64,000 bases of DNA from Gluconobacter cerinus (GCF_002723935.1 NZ_BEWM01000001.1:558001-622000); one strand, 5' to 3'; positions 27,208 through 36,562 are shown, numbered from the stretch's first letter. Notes: a model not told the origin generated them from the sequence alone. Numbers and translations are program-made.

Positions 27208-28263
27208 ATGACCGCAGCCTGCGCCAGCCTCTCTCCCGCATCCGTTGGCCTTCCACGGAACTGCACGTTCGAACCCGCAGACTGGCAGATCCTTGCCAAG
27301 TCCTGGTACCCGGTCGCCCTGTCCCGTGAACTCGGGGAACGCCCGCTTGGGGCGGTGCTGTTGGATGCACCTCTCGTCATTTACCGCTCTGGAGATGATA
27401 TCGTCGTTGCCGATGATCTGTGCCCTCATCGTGGGGTACCGCTAAGCATGGGCAATGGAAACGGCGAGACGATTGCCTGTGCCTATCATGGTTTCCGGTT
27501 TGGTCAGGATGGCCGTTGCGTGCGGGTGCCTGCCCATCCGGACAGCAAGATCCCGCCGAAGCTCCACCTGAAGACCTACCCTGTTGTAGAGCGGTTCGGC
27601 CTCATCTGGACGTGCCTGCGCCCCGAAGGAGAAATCAATCTCCCACCGATGCCGCATTGGGACGATCCAGTCTTCCAGCAGATCACTTGCCCGTCCATCG
27701 ACATCAAGGGCTTCGCAGGACGTCAGGTCGAAGGCTTCATTGACGTTGCGCATTTCGCTTTCGTCCATACCGAGACTTTTGCAGACCCTGAGAACCCGAT
27801 CGTTCCATCCTATTCACCCAGGCTGACGGAAACGGGTTTCGAGGCTGAATATCGCAGCAACGTTTCCAACTTTCCGCACGGGCTTCTGGGCGTTGAAGAG
27901 TTTGCGGACTTCGAATGGCTCCGGCATTTCCGGGTTTTCCTGCCCTTCACGGCAACGCTGGAAATCCACTTCCCGAACGATGGCAGGCTCGTCATCATGA
28001 ATGCAGCCTCACCGGTTTCGGCTCGTGTGACACGCATGTTCGCGCCAATCTGCCGGAATTTCGATACGACTGGCTCCGTTGAGGATGTTTACGAATTCAA
28101 TCGCCGTGTCTTTGAAGAAGACCGTCAGATTGTTGAGGCGCAGAAGCCGGAAAACCTGCCTCTTGACCCCAACCTTGAGGCGCATGTGATGGCAGATCGC
28201 AGTGCCATCGCCTATCGCCGAGGTCTGCGTGGGATGGGGCTGAGCCAGTTTTTCACAGCCTGA
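27208..28263 (+). CDS. Rieske non-heme iron oxygenase (VanA-like alpha subunit)
   Basis: The 351-residue protein has a Rieske 2Fe-2S domain with C72-x-H74 (CPHRG) and C91-x2-H94 (CAYHGF), then a catalytic domain where D179, H182 and H187 in FIDVAHFAFVHTETF give the D-x2-H-x4-H mononuclear iron site and bridge. It is of the VanA/phthalate oxygenase type, which demethylates or hydroxylates aromatic acids and needs a separate reductase. No reductase gene lies in this window, so electrons must come from elsewhere. It is flanked by a strong terminator, and a short palindrome lies upstream. The substrate is unknown. Confidence 0.92.
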   Translation: MTAACASLSPASVGLPRNCTFEPADWQILAKSWYPVALSRELGERPLGAVLLDAPLVIYRSGDDIVVADDLCPHRGVPLSMGNGNGETIACAYHGFRFGQDGRCVRVPAHPDSKIPPKLHLKTYPVVERFGLIWTCLRPEGEINLPPMPHWDDPVFQQITCPSIDIKGFAGRQVEGFIDVAHFAFVHTETFADPENPIVPSYSPRLTETGFEAEYRSNVSNFPHGLLGVEEFADFEWLRHFRVFLPFTATLEIHFPNDGRLVIMNAASPVSARVTRMFAPICRNFDTTGSVEDVYEFNRRVFEEDRQIVEAQKPENLPLDPNLEAHVMADRSAIAYRRGLRGMGLSQFFTA

Positions 28264-28269
28264 ACGCAA

Positions 28270-28295
28270 AAAAGGAGGCCCGAAGGCCTCCTTTT
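28270..28295. terminator. Bidirectional terminator between Rieske and WD40 genes
   Basis: AAAAGGAGGCC (28270-28280) and GGCCTCCTTTT (28285-28295) pair around CGAA. It serves the Rieske gene and, in the other direction, the WD40 gene ending at 28317. Confidence 0.92.
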
Positions 28296-28316
28296 CATGA
28301 CAGTCTGAAGCAACGT

Positions 28317-29357
28317 TCAGCTTGCAGCGGACAGATCCACAACACCAACTGTCCCATCTTCTGTTCCAAAGATGATAGCCCCGCCCTGCGGAGTAAAGGA
28401 CACGGACGTCACCTTGCCACGTGCAGCTTTCTGGCCTGAGCAGAGAGGCAGTACACGCTGGTCCCCGCCCCCGATCTCAGCCAGAAGAACAGTGCCGTCT
28501 TCGTAGCCGGCCGCAATGATGTCTTCCTTCGGGTTCGGGCACACAGCGCTGACAAACAGCCCCGGCAAACGGGCCAGCTCGGACGGAGCCTTGCCCATCG
28601 GGCCGCCACCGAAGAACGGCCACAGCACAATGGCATCCGCCCCGGCCGTCGCCAGCCAACGGCCATTGCGCGTAAACGCCATGGACCGCACCTGCTTCGG
28701 ATAGCCGCTCATGCGCATGTTGTGCCCATCGGCCAGACGCCAGCCATGCAAGTCATTTTCCTGCATGGACGTCACGAGAGCTTCCCCACCCGGATGAATG
28801 GCAATGCCAATATGGCTGCCTTTCCATTCGAACGGGCGCACCGTATCGACCTTGGCCTGCACGAACCAGACAGACGCACCGTTGTAATGCGAGGCCGCAA
28901 CGCGCTTGCCCTTGGCATCAAAAACAATGCCCGTCACAGATGACGGATGATCCAGCTTCTTAAGCGTTGTCGTGCCTTCAGCCGCACGGACTTCAAGCTC
29001 CCGGCCAGCCGAAAAAGCGAAATGTGTGGTGGATGACGCAATACAGTCCACCCACCGGCGTCCTTCGCTCAGAATCTCCGTCCGGCCATCGGCATACGTG
29101 CGGACAAGTTTTCCGTCCTCGCCGCCCGTTAGAAAAGCATCCGGCAGGCTGTCCTGTGACAGGCACAACGCCCCCTCGTGAACCGAGAGAACCGTCCAGG
29201 CGCCAAGCGTATTCATCTTGTCGCGCGGAATAAGAATGATCTCACCGTCCGCCGTGGCAGCAGCCAAAGTCTTGCCATCACGTGACGACGCAACGCCGAT
29301 GATCGGGCTTTCGAAGCGGCGTTCTGCGCCGCGATCTTCAATGATTTCCCGTGTCAT
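28317..29357 (-). CDS. WD40-repeat protein
   Basis: The 346-residue product has several WD40-like units (GVASSRDGKTLAAATADGEI, TGIVFDAKGKRVAASHYNGA, SMAFTRNGRWLATAGADAI, VSFTPQGGAIIFGTEDGTVG), which would form a seven-bladed propeller. There is no signal peptide, so it is probably cytosolic. Such proteins usually serve as protein-contact scaffolds. Its ATG overlaps the stop of the upstream COG0523 GTPase by ATGA (29354-29357), so the pair is translationally coupled. The pairing of a WD40 scaffold with a metallochaperone GTPase suggests a shared role in metal delivery, but this is inference. Confidence 0.88.
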   Translation of the reverse strand: MTREIIEDRGAERRFESPIIGVASSRDGKTLAAATADGEIILIPRDKMNTLGAWTVLSVHEGALCLSQDSLPDAFLTGGEDGKLVRTYADGRTEILSEGRRWVDCIASSTTHFAFSAGRELEVRAAEGTTTLKKLDHPSSVTGIVFDAKGKRVAASHYNGASVWFVQAKVDTVRPFEWKGSHIGIAIHPGGEALVTSMQENDLHGWRLADGHNMRMSGYPKQVRSMAFTRNGRWLATAGADAIVLWPFFGGGPMGKAPSELARLPGLFVSAVCPNPKEDIIAAGYEDGTVLLAEIGGGDQRVLPLCSGQKAARGKVTSVSFTPQGGAIIFGTEDGTVGVVDLSAAS

Positions 29358-30340
29358 TCCGCGATGCAGCTTTCAAAGCCGCGACGAAGCTGCGGACGGT
29401 TCAGATTACGGCCAATGAAAACCAGACGGGAATCCCGGCTTTCTCCCTCACGGTAGGGGCCGATGAAATCACCATCTGCCATCATATGCACGGCCTGAAA
29501 CGCAAAGCGCTGATCTTCACCCTTGAAGTGCAGAATGCCCTTGGAGCGCAGGATATCGCCACCCTGCTCTTGCAGGAGCGCGCCAATCCAGGCCTGGAAG
29601 CGCCGCTGGTCAATCAACTCCTTCACAGAGAGGGAAATGCTGACGATGCCCTCTTCATGGGAGTGATGATCGTTTTCCAGAAAATCCGGCATCGTGGACA
29701 GGGCGCGCTGAAGGTCAAAGCCACCACGATCCAGAATATCCGTCAGCTTCACGCCGCCATGCTGGGCTTGGTGAATTTCAGCCACGGCATTGATCTGGCG
29801 AATGCGGGCAACGATTTCCTTGCGGCGCTCTTCATCGGCGAGGTCGGTCTTGTTCAGAACGATCACATCCGCAAATGCGAGCTGGCTGGCGGCCTCCGGG
29901 CTTTCTTCCAGCGTCTGCATGATGTTGAAGGCATCAACAACTGTCACGACAGCATCAAGACGGGCCTTCTCACGGATGTTCTCATCCACGAAAAACGTCT
30001 GTGCGACAGGCGCCGGATCGGCAAGGCCTGTTGTCTCGACGATGATCCCGTCAAAGCGCCCGCGACGACGCAGCAGCCCACCGAGAATGCGGATCAGATC
30101 GCCACGCACGGTGCAGCAGATGCAGCCGTTGTTCATTTCGAACACTTCCTCGTCGGCATCCACCACGAGGTCATTGTCCACGCCAAGCTCACCAAACTCA
30201 TTGACGACCACGGCATATTTGCGGCCGTGCTCAGCAGTCAGGATATGGTTAAGCAGGGTGGTTTTACCGGCGCCAAGAAAGCCGGTCAGAACAGTAACGG
30301 GAACGGTTCCGGCGCGTGCCGGATCACTGGTGCTGGACAT
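29354..30340 (-). CDS. COG0523 GTPase (CobW/YjiA/ZigA-type metallochaperone)
   Basis: The 328-residue protein shows GFLGAGKTT (Walker A, about residues 20-28), NEFGELGVD, the metal-binding NNGCICCTVRGDL (CxCC) at about 71-83, ETTGLADP, and NKTDLAD as the guanine motif. A C-terminal CobW domain with a short His-containing loop (ENDHHSHEE) follows. Family members insert Zn2+ or other metals into client proteins in a GTP-dependent way. It is followed by a WD40 gene with a 4-base overlap. The client metal cannot be read from sequence. No Zur box was recognised upstream. Confidence 0.92.
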   Translation of the reverse strand: MSSTSDPARAGTVPVTVLTGFLGAGKTTLLNHILTAEHGRKYAVVVNEFGELGVDNDLVVDADEEVFEMNNGCICCTVRGDLIRILGGLLRRRGRFDGIIVETTGLADPAPVAQTFFVDENIREKARLDAVVTVVDAFNIMQTLEESPEAASQLAFADVIVLNKTDLADEERRKEIVARIRQINAVAEIHQAQHGGVKLTDILDRGGFDLQRALSTMPDFLENDHHSHEEGIVSISLSVKELIDQRRFQAWIGALLQEQGGDILRSKGILHFKGEDQRFAFQAVHMMADGDFIGPYREGESRDSRLVFIGRNLNRPQLRRGFESCIAE

Positions 30341-30361
30341 GGGGGTGCCTCCGTAATCTGC

Positions 30362-31660
30362 TTACGATATAGGCCCGCGCGCCCTGTCTTGAAAGCCGTT
30401 GCGATAGGCTAACCCAAGACCGAGCATCAGAAATCCCCATCCACCCAACGGCAGATTCATGAAATCCGAAGAGGACGCGATGGGCCATTCCTGAATGAAG
30501 ACCGCAGCAAAAAGACCGATTGCAATGGCTGAACCCTGCCGTCCCGGCCAGAGCGCCTTGAGCCAGCAGGCCACCATCAGCACAAACAGGATCAGGCCCG
30601 GAATGCCGGCGTTCACCAGAGCCTGAAGATAATGATTGTGCGGATGCTGAACACAGAGATCGCGCCAGCCTTTTTCTGGCGTTGCCATGGAAAGCCACGA
30701 CAGACCGTGGAACGTCGCCGGGTCATCACAGTGATGGCGATAGGCGTCATAGCCTTGCCCCAGCAAAGGGTGTTCCTGCGCCATCACCACAGCATGCGTG
30801 TAAATCTCGCCGTAAGGAGACTGGCTGAAATGCGTCAACTGCTGCCGGGCAAGCACAACGAGATGTGAGAAGCTACCGGGCGACAGCGCACTTGCAGCAA
30901 AGATCAGAAGCGGCATCATCGCCGCCGCAACAAGCGCTGCCGGGCGCATCGGCCGATACAGAAGCGCGCAGATACCAATTCCGAACAGCGAAAGCGCGAA
31001 CGGCATTCTCTGCCCCGCGAGGACCATGACGGCCACAGCAAGAACCGTCGCAGCGCAGAGCCCCAGAGTGCGGGACCAACGACTTTTCCACCCTTCGATC
31101 AAAGTACAACCAAGCATCAGCATCGGCAGAATAAGACGTGACAGCGGGGCAGCGGCACGGGGGTGCGTGTAAGGGCCTGTAAGAGTGCCATCATGGAAGC
31201 GCGGCACGCCGAACAGATTTCGCCCGAACGCCGCCTGAACCATAATCTGGAATGCAATGTAGAGCCCGCATCCACACGTGACCCAGAGCGCTCTTTTGCG
31301 CCAGACGTCATCGCGCAACAGCCAGCAGCCCAACGCTGCGGCAGCCAGCGGAAAGCGGATGGCCGCCAGAGACTGGCCCAGTGCCCCATGACCGGGCGAG
31401 ACCCAGACTGTGCACAAAACCTGCCAGCCCCACCAACAGAAGGTCGCGATGACCCAGGGCTCTCTTGCCCAGTCCCATTGCCGCGTTCGTGCCGACTGCA
31501 CCAACAGCAGAACGGCAAGAATATCGAGGTCGGCTTCCGCCAGCCCTCTGAGATGCGTGAGTGTCAGCGGCAGCAGAACAGCAAGCCACTGGCCGAGGCG
31601 GGTCAGGGAAAAAGAAGACAGGCGCATGGACATTGTGGATGGCGGGTTTCGACTTTCCAT
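30362..31660 (-). CDS. O-antigen ligase/polymerase-like membrane protein
   Basis: The 432-residue product has ten or more hydrophobic segments and the Wzy_C/WaaL region: GEIYTHAVVMAQEHPLLGQG, then CVQHPHNHYLQALVNAGIPG with the conserved histidine of the family. Members join O-antigen or other glycans to lipid A core, or polymerise repeat units, at the periplasmic face of the inner membrane. The ATG at 31660 has GGAGG seven bases upstream; the frame has other Met codons at 31633 and 31627. A glycosyltransferase of family 4 lies nearby (32693-33778) on the same strand, so both may act on a surface polysaccharide. Confidence 0.85.
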   Translation of the reverse strand: MESRNPPSTMSMRLSSFSLTRLGQWLAVLLPLTLTHLRGLAEADLDILAVLLLVQSARTRQWDWAREPWVIATFCWWGWQVLCTVWVSPGHGALGQSLAAIRFPLAAAALGCWLLRDDVWRKRALWVTCGCGLYIAFQIMVQAAFGRNLFGVPRFHDGTLTGPYTHPRAAAPLSRLILPMLMLGCTLIEGWKSRWSRTLGLCAATVLAVAVMVLAGQRMPFALSLFGIGICALLYRPMRPAALVAAAMMPLLIFAASALSPGSFSHLVVLARQQLTHFSQSPYGEIYTHAVVMAQEHPLLGQGYDAYRHHCDDPATFHGLSWLSMATPEKGWRDLCVQHPHNHYLQALVNAGIPGLILFVLMVACWLKALWPGRQGSAIAIGLFAAVFIQEWPIASSSDFMNLPLGGWGFLMLGLGLAYRNGFQDRARGPIS

Positions 31661-31719
31661 GCAACCACCTCCATCCGAATGCGCTTTTTTGAAATAGTCC
31701 CTTTCTTATGGAGACAGGC

Positions 31720-32718
31720 ATGTCCTCAGACACCATTCTCATTCCCGGCATCGACACTCCGGTTTCCCGCGTGGCTCTCGGCACCTGGGCCATTGGCGGC
31801 TGGATGTGGGGCGGGCCGGACGATGAAAACGGCGTTCGCACCATCCATGCAGCTCTCGATGACGGCATCAATTTCATCGACACGGCACCCGTCTATGGCT
31901 TCGGGCACTCAGAAGAAGTTGTTGGCCGGGCACTGGCCGAAAAGCCCAACAAGGCTTTCGTTGCGACAAAGCTGGGCCTGAACTGGACGGATGACAAACC
32001 CGAAGACCGCAAGGTTTTCCGTGATTCCCGCCCTGCCCGCATCCGCAAGGAAGTGGAAGACTCCCTGCGCCGCCTGCGGGTCGAAACGATTGATCTCGAA
32101 CAGATCCATTGGCCCGATGACAAGACTCCCATCGATGAAAGCGCACGCGAGCTGCAGAAACTTCATCAGGAAGGCAAGATCCGGGCGCTCGGCGTTAGCA
32201 ATTTCTCGCCGGAGCAGATGGATATCTTTCGCGAAGTCGCCCCACTCGCAACAATTCAGCCCCCGCTGAACCTGTTCGAACGCACCTGCGAAAAAGATAT
32301 TCTCCCATACGCCAAGAAGAATAACGCCGTGGTGCTCGCTTATGGCGCGCTCTGCCGCGGACTGCTCTCCGGCAAGATGAACAAGGATACGAGCTTCCCG
32401 AAAGATGACCTGCGTTCAGGTGATCCGAAGTTCCAGAAGCCAAAGTTCGAGAGCTATCTCGCCGCAGTCGAAGACTTCAAGGAGCTGGCCGCCAAGCGCG
32501 ACAAGTCCGTTCTCGCCTTCGCTGTACGCTGGGTTCTGGATCAGGGGCCAGTCATCGCACTCTGGGGCGCACGCAAGCCTGAACAGGTCTCCGGCGTGAA
32601 GGATGTTTTCGGCTGGTCTCTGACCGACGAAGAAAAGAAGGCTGTGGACGAAATTCTGGCACGTCACGTCCCGGACGCGATCGACCCGACCTTCATGGGG
32701 CCACCGAACCGCGACTGA
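31720..32718 (+). CDS. Aldo/keto reductase
   Basis: The 332-residue product belongs to the NADPH-dependent aldo/keto reductases. The catalytic tetrad is visible as D54 and Y59 (FIDTAPVYG), K84 (VATKLGLNW) and H130 (IDLEQIHWPD), followed by ALGVSNFSPEQM and the cofactor segment LWGARKPEQVSG. It reduces carbonyls, typically ketones or keto acids, in the cytosol; the exact substrate is unknown. The ATG at 31720 follows GGAGACAGG and is preferred over one four codons upstream. The 3' end overlaps the convergent glycosyltransferase gene by 26 bases. Confidence 0.93.
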   Translation: MSSDTILIPGIDTPVSRVALGTWAIGGWMWGGPDDENGVRTIHAALDDGINFIDTAPVYGFGHSEEVVGRALAEKPNKAFVATKLGLNWTDDKPEDRKVFRDSRPARIRKEVEDSLRRLRVETIDLEQIHWPDDKTPIDESARELQKLHQEGKIRALGVSNFSPEQMDIFREVAPLATIQPPLNLFERTCEKDILPYAKKNNAVVLAYGALCRGLLSGKMNKDTSFPKDDLRSGDPKFQKPKFESYLAAVEDFKELAAKRDKSVLAFAVRWVLDQGPVIALWGARKPEQVSGVKDVFGWSLTDEEKKAVDEILARHVPDAIDPTFMGPPNRD

Positions 32719-33778
32719 AGGCAATGGCTGCCTGACGCAACGCGACAAGGCGCGCGCGGGCAGCCTCCAGACTGAACAGAGCGGCCCGTTCGCGGCCCTT
32801 AAGGCCCAGCTCCGCTCTGAGTGCCGGGTTATCCATCAGTTGACCCAATGCCGCCTCTAGCGCTCCGGAAGCATCCGGGGCCGCTAGCAGGGCCGCGTCC
32901 CCGACTACATCCGGCAGCGCGCCAAATGGCGAGACGATCACAGCTGCCCCGCATGCCATGGCTTCCAGCGCCGTCATGCCAAATGGCTCCGGCCAGCGGC
33001 TTGGCACAACAACAACAGCTGCTTCTGTCATAGCTTCAAGAACATCCGGATGGGACCGATAACCAGTCATCAGAACATCCGCCTGTGCCGCCTGAGGGCG
33101 CAACCGCGTCAAAAACGGGGTTTCCGGTGAATCAGGGCCAAATCTGTCTGCGCCCATAATGACAACTGTCCAGTCCGGATACTGATGCCGAAGACTTGCC
33201 CAGGCTGAGACAAAAGCATCTACCCCCTTGTCTGCGACCACCCGTCCCGCGAACAGAACCTGTTTTTTCCGCGGGCGCTCAGCTGGCAATACGGACAGAT
33301 CCACACAGTTCGGCTGAATTTCGACGCGTGGCGATGTATCGCTGCCTTCTGCAAAACACGTCGCAACCCATTGGGACACAGCGCACACCAGCACCTTCGC
33401 GGCGAGCCGGGATCTTTCTTTCGCAGTTTTAGCGCCCCTCATGGAGCGCGGATCATTGTGCAGAAGCAGCCGGACGGGAGCGACACGAGACAGCGCCATG
33501 GCCAGATCGGGCCTGTTATGAACCTCGATCAGATCAGGCCGGAAGTGTCGGGCTGCGTGAACGCAGGACAGCGCATAGTTCAGGCGTTGAGGAAGTGGCC
33601 ATATGCCACGCTTCAGAGGAACAAATTTGCCGCCCGGCAATGGCACGCCGGAGACAGCTCTGCCGATAATCCGATCATCACAGAGGGCCACGCGGCTGAC
33701 GAGTAGGGAAATCGCGCCAGCGTGGCCCTCAGCATAAAGTTCACGCGGCGGCAGAACCGTCAGTACACGCAGAGACAC
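32693..33778 (-). CDS. Glycosyltransferase family 4
   Basis: The 361-residue GT-B fold protein has an N-terminal acceptor domain and a C-terminal nucleotide-sugar domain: VLFAGRVVADKGVDAFV at about 177-193, then VVVVPSRWPEPFGMTALEAM with the conserved E-x7-E of family GT4 at about 265-284. It should add a sugar to a glycan or lipid in the cytosol. The start is a GTG at 33778 preceded by AAGGG. It converges with the aldo/keto reductase. A small basic gene lies 93 bases upstream on the same strand, and an O-antigen ligase-like gene lies downstream after the reductase. Confidence 0.9.
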   Translation of the reverse strand: MSLRVLTVLPPRELYAEGHAGAISLLVSRVALCDDRIIGRAVSGVPLPGGKFVPLKRGIWPLPQRLNYALSCVHAARHFRPDLIEVHNRPDLAMALSRVAPVRLLLHNDPRSMRGAKTAKERSRLAAKVLVCAVSQWVATCFAEGSDTSPRVEIQPNCVDLSVLPAERPRKKQVLFAGRVVADKGVDAFVSAWASLRHQYPDWTVVIMGADRFGPDSPETPFLTRLRPQAAQADVLMTGYRSHPDVLEAMTEAAVVVVPSRWPEPFGMTALEAMACGAAVIVSPFGALPDVVGDAALLAAPDASGALEAALGQLMDNPALRAELGLKGRERAALFSLEAARARLVALRQAAIAFSRGSVAP

Positions 33779-33871
33779 TGCTCAGCCCTTTTCCAGATCC
33801 GGCCCGACAAACAAGGGGCCGAGCGAGGATGAGGCTTAACAGCCTGAGGCAGAAGAGTGAAAGAGGCCTGC

Positions 33872-34054
33872 TCAGGAAGAGATCTGGCGCTTTTCCTGTT
33901 CAAGCTTCTGGCGGCGCACCACCTTACGATTCTCCCGCAGCAGACGGTATTTTTCCAGCGCCGTCATGTTGGCAGACCTGTTTTTCGTGGAAAGACGTGG
34001 CTGAGCGTCAGACGAGCGCACGGCTGTATTTCCGGGGTTCACGAGAGAGGCCAT
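33872..34054 (-). CDS. Small basic protein, unknown
   Basis: A 60-residue reading frame with an ATG at 34054 and AGGGAAAG upstream at good spacing. The product is rich in Arg, Lys and Gln, ending RRQKLEQEKRQISS, and has a likely helix from residue 30 on. I recognise no family. It lies 93 bases upstream of the glycosyltransferase on the same strand within an otherwise gene-poor gap (33779-34270), so it may be real; the alternative is chance coding in spacer. Confidence 0.45.
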   Translation of the reverse strand: MASLVNPGNTAVRSSDAQPRLSTKNRSANMTALEKYRLLRENRKVVRRQKLEQEKRQISS

Positions 34055-34270
34055 TATCTTTCCCTACAGCTAGAAAGAGAATCCAGACACGAAACGTAAT
34101 ACAATTCATACTACCGGTTTCTGAACACTCGCAAGGTAATATCCGCCCAACGCGCAATACGGCCCGGGGGTTTCCACTCTTGAGTTCGCGGAGTGTATCG
34201 CGCACATGCGCTATAAGACGTCTTTTCTGTTCCGCGCCCTGAATGCCGGAGCGTCTCCCAGGAGCATCCA
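34055..34270. other. Spacer before mtnA
   Basis: About 216 bases without a gene. It must contain the mtnA promoter and the start region for the small basic gene. I see no convincing riboswitch or terminator. Confidence 0.5.
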
Positions 34271-35368
34271 ATGAAGATCAATGGCATTGCCTATCGCAGC
34301 ATCTGGCGCCCGTCTGACGACGCCAAAAGCATCCGCATTTTCGATCAGACCCGCTTTCCATGGGAAGTGGAGGTGCTTGAACTCCGCGACGTCGGCGCTG
34401 TCGCGCATGCAATCCGCAGCATGCAGGTTCGGGGTGCTCCGCTGATTGGTGCCGTTGCGGCCTATGGTCTAGTTTTTGCCCTGCAGAACGACGCATCCGA
34501 TGCTGCGCTGGAAAAAGCGGCTGCTGATCTGATCGAGACACGCCCGACCGCCATCAACCTGCGCTGGGCCATTGAACGCATGGTGACGCGTCTGCGCGCG
34601 CTCACGCCAGCAGAGCGCGTTGAAGCCGGATATGTGGAAGCCGATGCGATCTGTGATGAAGACGTGCAGGTCAATGAAGCCATCGGCCGCCATGGACTGG
34701 ACCTGATCCGCGAAATCTGGGAGCGCAAAGGTAAGACAGGCCGCGTCAATCTTCTCACGCACTGCAATGCCGGCTGGATTGCCACGGTGGACTGGGGAAC
34801 AGCACTGGCCCCCATTTACATGGCGCACGACGAAGGCATCCCTGTGCATGTGTGGGTGGATGAGACACGCCCCCGCAATCAGGGCAGCCTACTCACGGCC
34901 TGGGAACTCGGCAGCCATGGTGTCGCGCATACCGTCATCGCGGACAATGCTGGCGGCCATTACATGCAGGCTGGCGATGTGGACATGGTCATCGTCGGCA
35001 CGGACCGCGTAACGGCGCAGGGCGATGTGGCCAACAAGATTGGCACCTACCTCAAGGCGCTCGCAGCCAAAGACAACAACGTCCCGTTCTGGGTGGCACT
35101 CCCGTCTTCCACGATCGACTGGCGTGTTCGGGACGGCGTGAAGGAAATCCCGATCGAGGAGCGTAGCCAGAACGAAGTCCTGTTCATGACAGGTCTGACG
35201 GATAACGGTGCTCCGGGCCGCGTCCGCATTGCACCCGATAACAGCCCGGCGGCCAACCCGGCTTTTGACGTCACACCTGCCCGTCTGGTTACAGGCTTGA
35301 TTACGGAACGCGGCCGCTGTGATGCTTCGGAAGAAGGGCTGAAGGGGCTGTTCCCTGACGGGCAGTAA
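34271..35368 (+). CDS. mtnA: S-methyl-5-thioribose-1-phosphate isomerase MtnA
   Basis: MtnA converts methylthioribose-1-phosphate to methylthioribulose-1-phosphate in the methionine salvage pathway. The 365-residue protein has the family motifs: MQVRGAPLIGAVAAYG, RPTAINLRWAI, THCNAGWIAT with the catalytic Cys165, DETRPRNQGSLLTAWEL, and VGTDRVTAQGDVANKIGTY with the catalytic Asp245. CAGGAGCATCCA precedes the ATG. No other salvage gene is in this window, so the rest of the pathway must lie elsewhere or MtnA works in another route such as DHAP shunt chemistry. A terminator follows. Confidence 0.96.
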   Translation: MKINGIAYRSIWRPSDDAKSIRIFDQTRFPWEVEVLELRDVGAVAHAIRSMQVRGAPLIGAVAAYGLVFALQNDASDAALEKAAADLIETRPTAINLRWAIERMVTRLRALTPAERVEAGYVEADAICDEDVQVNEAIGRHGLDLIREIWERKGKTGRVNLLTHCNAGWIATVDWGTALAPIYMAHDEGIPVHVWVDETRPRNQGSLLTAWELGSHGVAHTVIADNAGGHYMQAGDVDMVIVGTDRVTAQGDVANKIGTYLKALAAKDNNVPFWVALPSSTIDWRVRDGVKEIPIEERSQNEVLFMTGLTDNGAPGRVRIAPDNSPAANPAFDVTPARLVTGLITERGRCDASEEGLKGLFPDGQ

Positions 35369-35396
35369 ACCCGCCTCCTGACAGTCCTGTGAGGAT

Positions 35397-35421
35397 AGGC
35401 CCCTGCCAGAAACAGGGGCCT
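35397..35421 (+). terminator. Hairpin after mtnA
   Basis: AGGCCCCTG (35397-35405) pairs with CAGGGGCCT (35413-35421) about 28 bases after the mtnA stop. The following bases are only moderately T-rich. Confidence 0.7.
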
Positions 35422-35635
35422 GACTTGCCTTCAACATGAGGGTGTACGCTTCTGTCGATGCACCCGGGTTTGCACTCTGTCAGAGTTTCCTCATTAGGGT
35501 GCGCCTGATCAGTCTGCCCGGCTAAAACTCTCCGCAAAATAACGGCATCGGTTGCGAGCAGTCACGCCATGCTCTGCCCCAACTCTTGACGCCCCATCGC
35601 ACTTGCCGTTCAAGATGCAGGTTCATCGAGCCAGC

Positions 35636-36562
35636 ATGAGGATGATTGTGTCAGACTCGCATATTTTCTGGCGAACAGCTGCTACGGCCGCCCTGTTCGC
35701 ACTGACCGGCTGCGCCAGTCAGAACAGTGTCCGTCCGTATCCGGCCCAGACTCCCAACGCACAGTATGCGAACGGCACAACAGGTCCGGTGGGCTACAAC
35801 AGCCACGTTCCGGACTTTGCGACCCGTAATTTCGAGCCGTTCAACCGTCAGGACGTCGCAGCGATTGCCCTGCGTGAATGGCGGATGTTCGGTGCCCCCG
35901 TATCAGATGATGACCCGGAAGACCGACCGGAACCCACCGATCCTGCCCTGAAGCCGGAACGCATTCCGGGATTGTGGCAGCGCATTGGTGAATACTGGTG
36001 GATTGGCCAGGACCCGTATGAAACGGAAGCTGGCTGGACGGGCAAAACCGATGCGAACGGCACACGTTTCGAAGCCGTGCATGACGGGCGCTACGCCTGG
36101 TCGGCAGCATTCATTTCTTACGTCATGCGTGTCGCCGGCGCGAATGACCGCTTCCCGTATTCGCCTAACCACGCGACCTATATCAATGCGGCCGCCAGTG
36201 GGCAGTCCAGCGGTGTCAGCGCGCATGATCCGGGAAGCTACACCCCGAAGATCGGCGATCTGATCTGCGTAGGCCGTGGCCGTAGCAAGACCGTGACATT
36301 CTCGATGCTGCCTACGTCTTACGGTTTCCCGGCCCATTGCGGCATCGTTGCCGCCGTCAATCAGAATGACCAGCCTTTCGGTCATGAGCTGAGCATCGTT
36401 GGCGGCAATGTGGACGACGCCGTGTCCCTGACACATGTCCCCACGGATGCGAACGGCCGGATCGCTGATGGTTCAGGCCACAGCTACGACAGCCGCTATC
36501 CGTGGTGCGTCGTCCTTGAAGTGCGTTATGACGCCGATCAGGAACCTGACAGCGGCATGTGA
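35636..36562 (+). CDS. DUF2272 domain lipoprotein
   Basis: From the ATG at 35636 the product has 308 residues; the frame is open further upstream and other Met codons exist. A lipoprotein signal (AATAALFALTGCAS) predicts lipid attachment at the cysteine of LTGC. The DUF2272 region follows, with AIALREWRMFG, IGEYWWIG, RYAWSAAFISYVMRVAG, FPYSPNHATYI and AHCGIVAAV, a fold related to NlpC/P60-like or CHAP proteins. Catalytic function is unproven; Cys/His residues in PAHCGI could be part of an active site. It converges with a rhodanese gene, overlapping by 25 bases. Confidence 0.82.
   Translation: MRMIVSDSHIFWRTAATAALFALTGCASQNSVRPYPAQTPNAQYANGTTGPVGYNSHVPDFATRNFEPFNRQDVAAIALREWRMFGAPVSDDDPEDRPEPTDPALKPERIPGLWQRIGEYWWIGQDPYETEAGWTGKTDANGTRFEAVHDGRYAWSAAFISYVMRVAGANDRFPYSPNHATYINAAASGQSSGVSAHDPGSYTPKIGDLICVGRGRSKTVTFSMLPTSYGFPAHCGIVAAVNQNDQPFGHELSIVGGNVDDAVSLTHVPTDANGRIADGSGHSYDSRYPWCVVLEVRYDADQEPDSGM

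Noticed and set aside
29351-30412. Plus-strand frame of about 353 codons opposite the COG0523 GTPase
   Set aside because: The minus strand has intact Walker A and CxCC motifs; the antisense frame is a by-product.
34055-34270. Possible SAM-responsive riboswitch upstream of mtnA
   Set aside because: I could not match the conserved blocks of SAM-I, SAM-II or SAH riboswitches, so it is not claimed.
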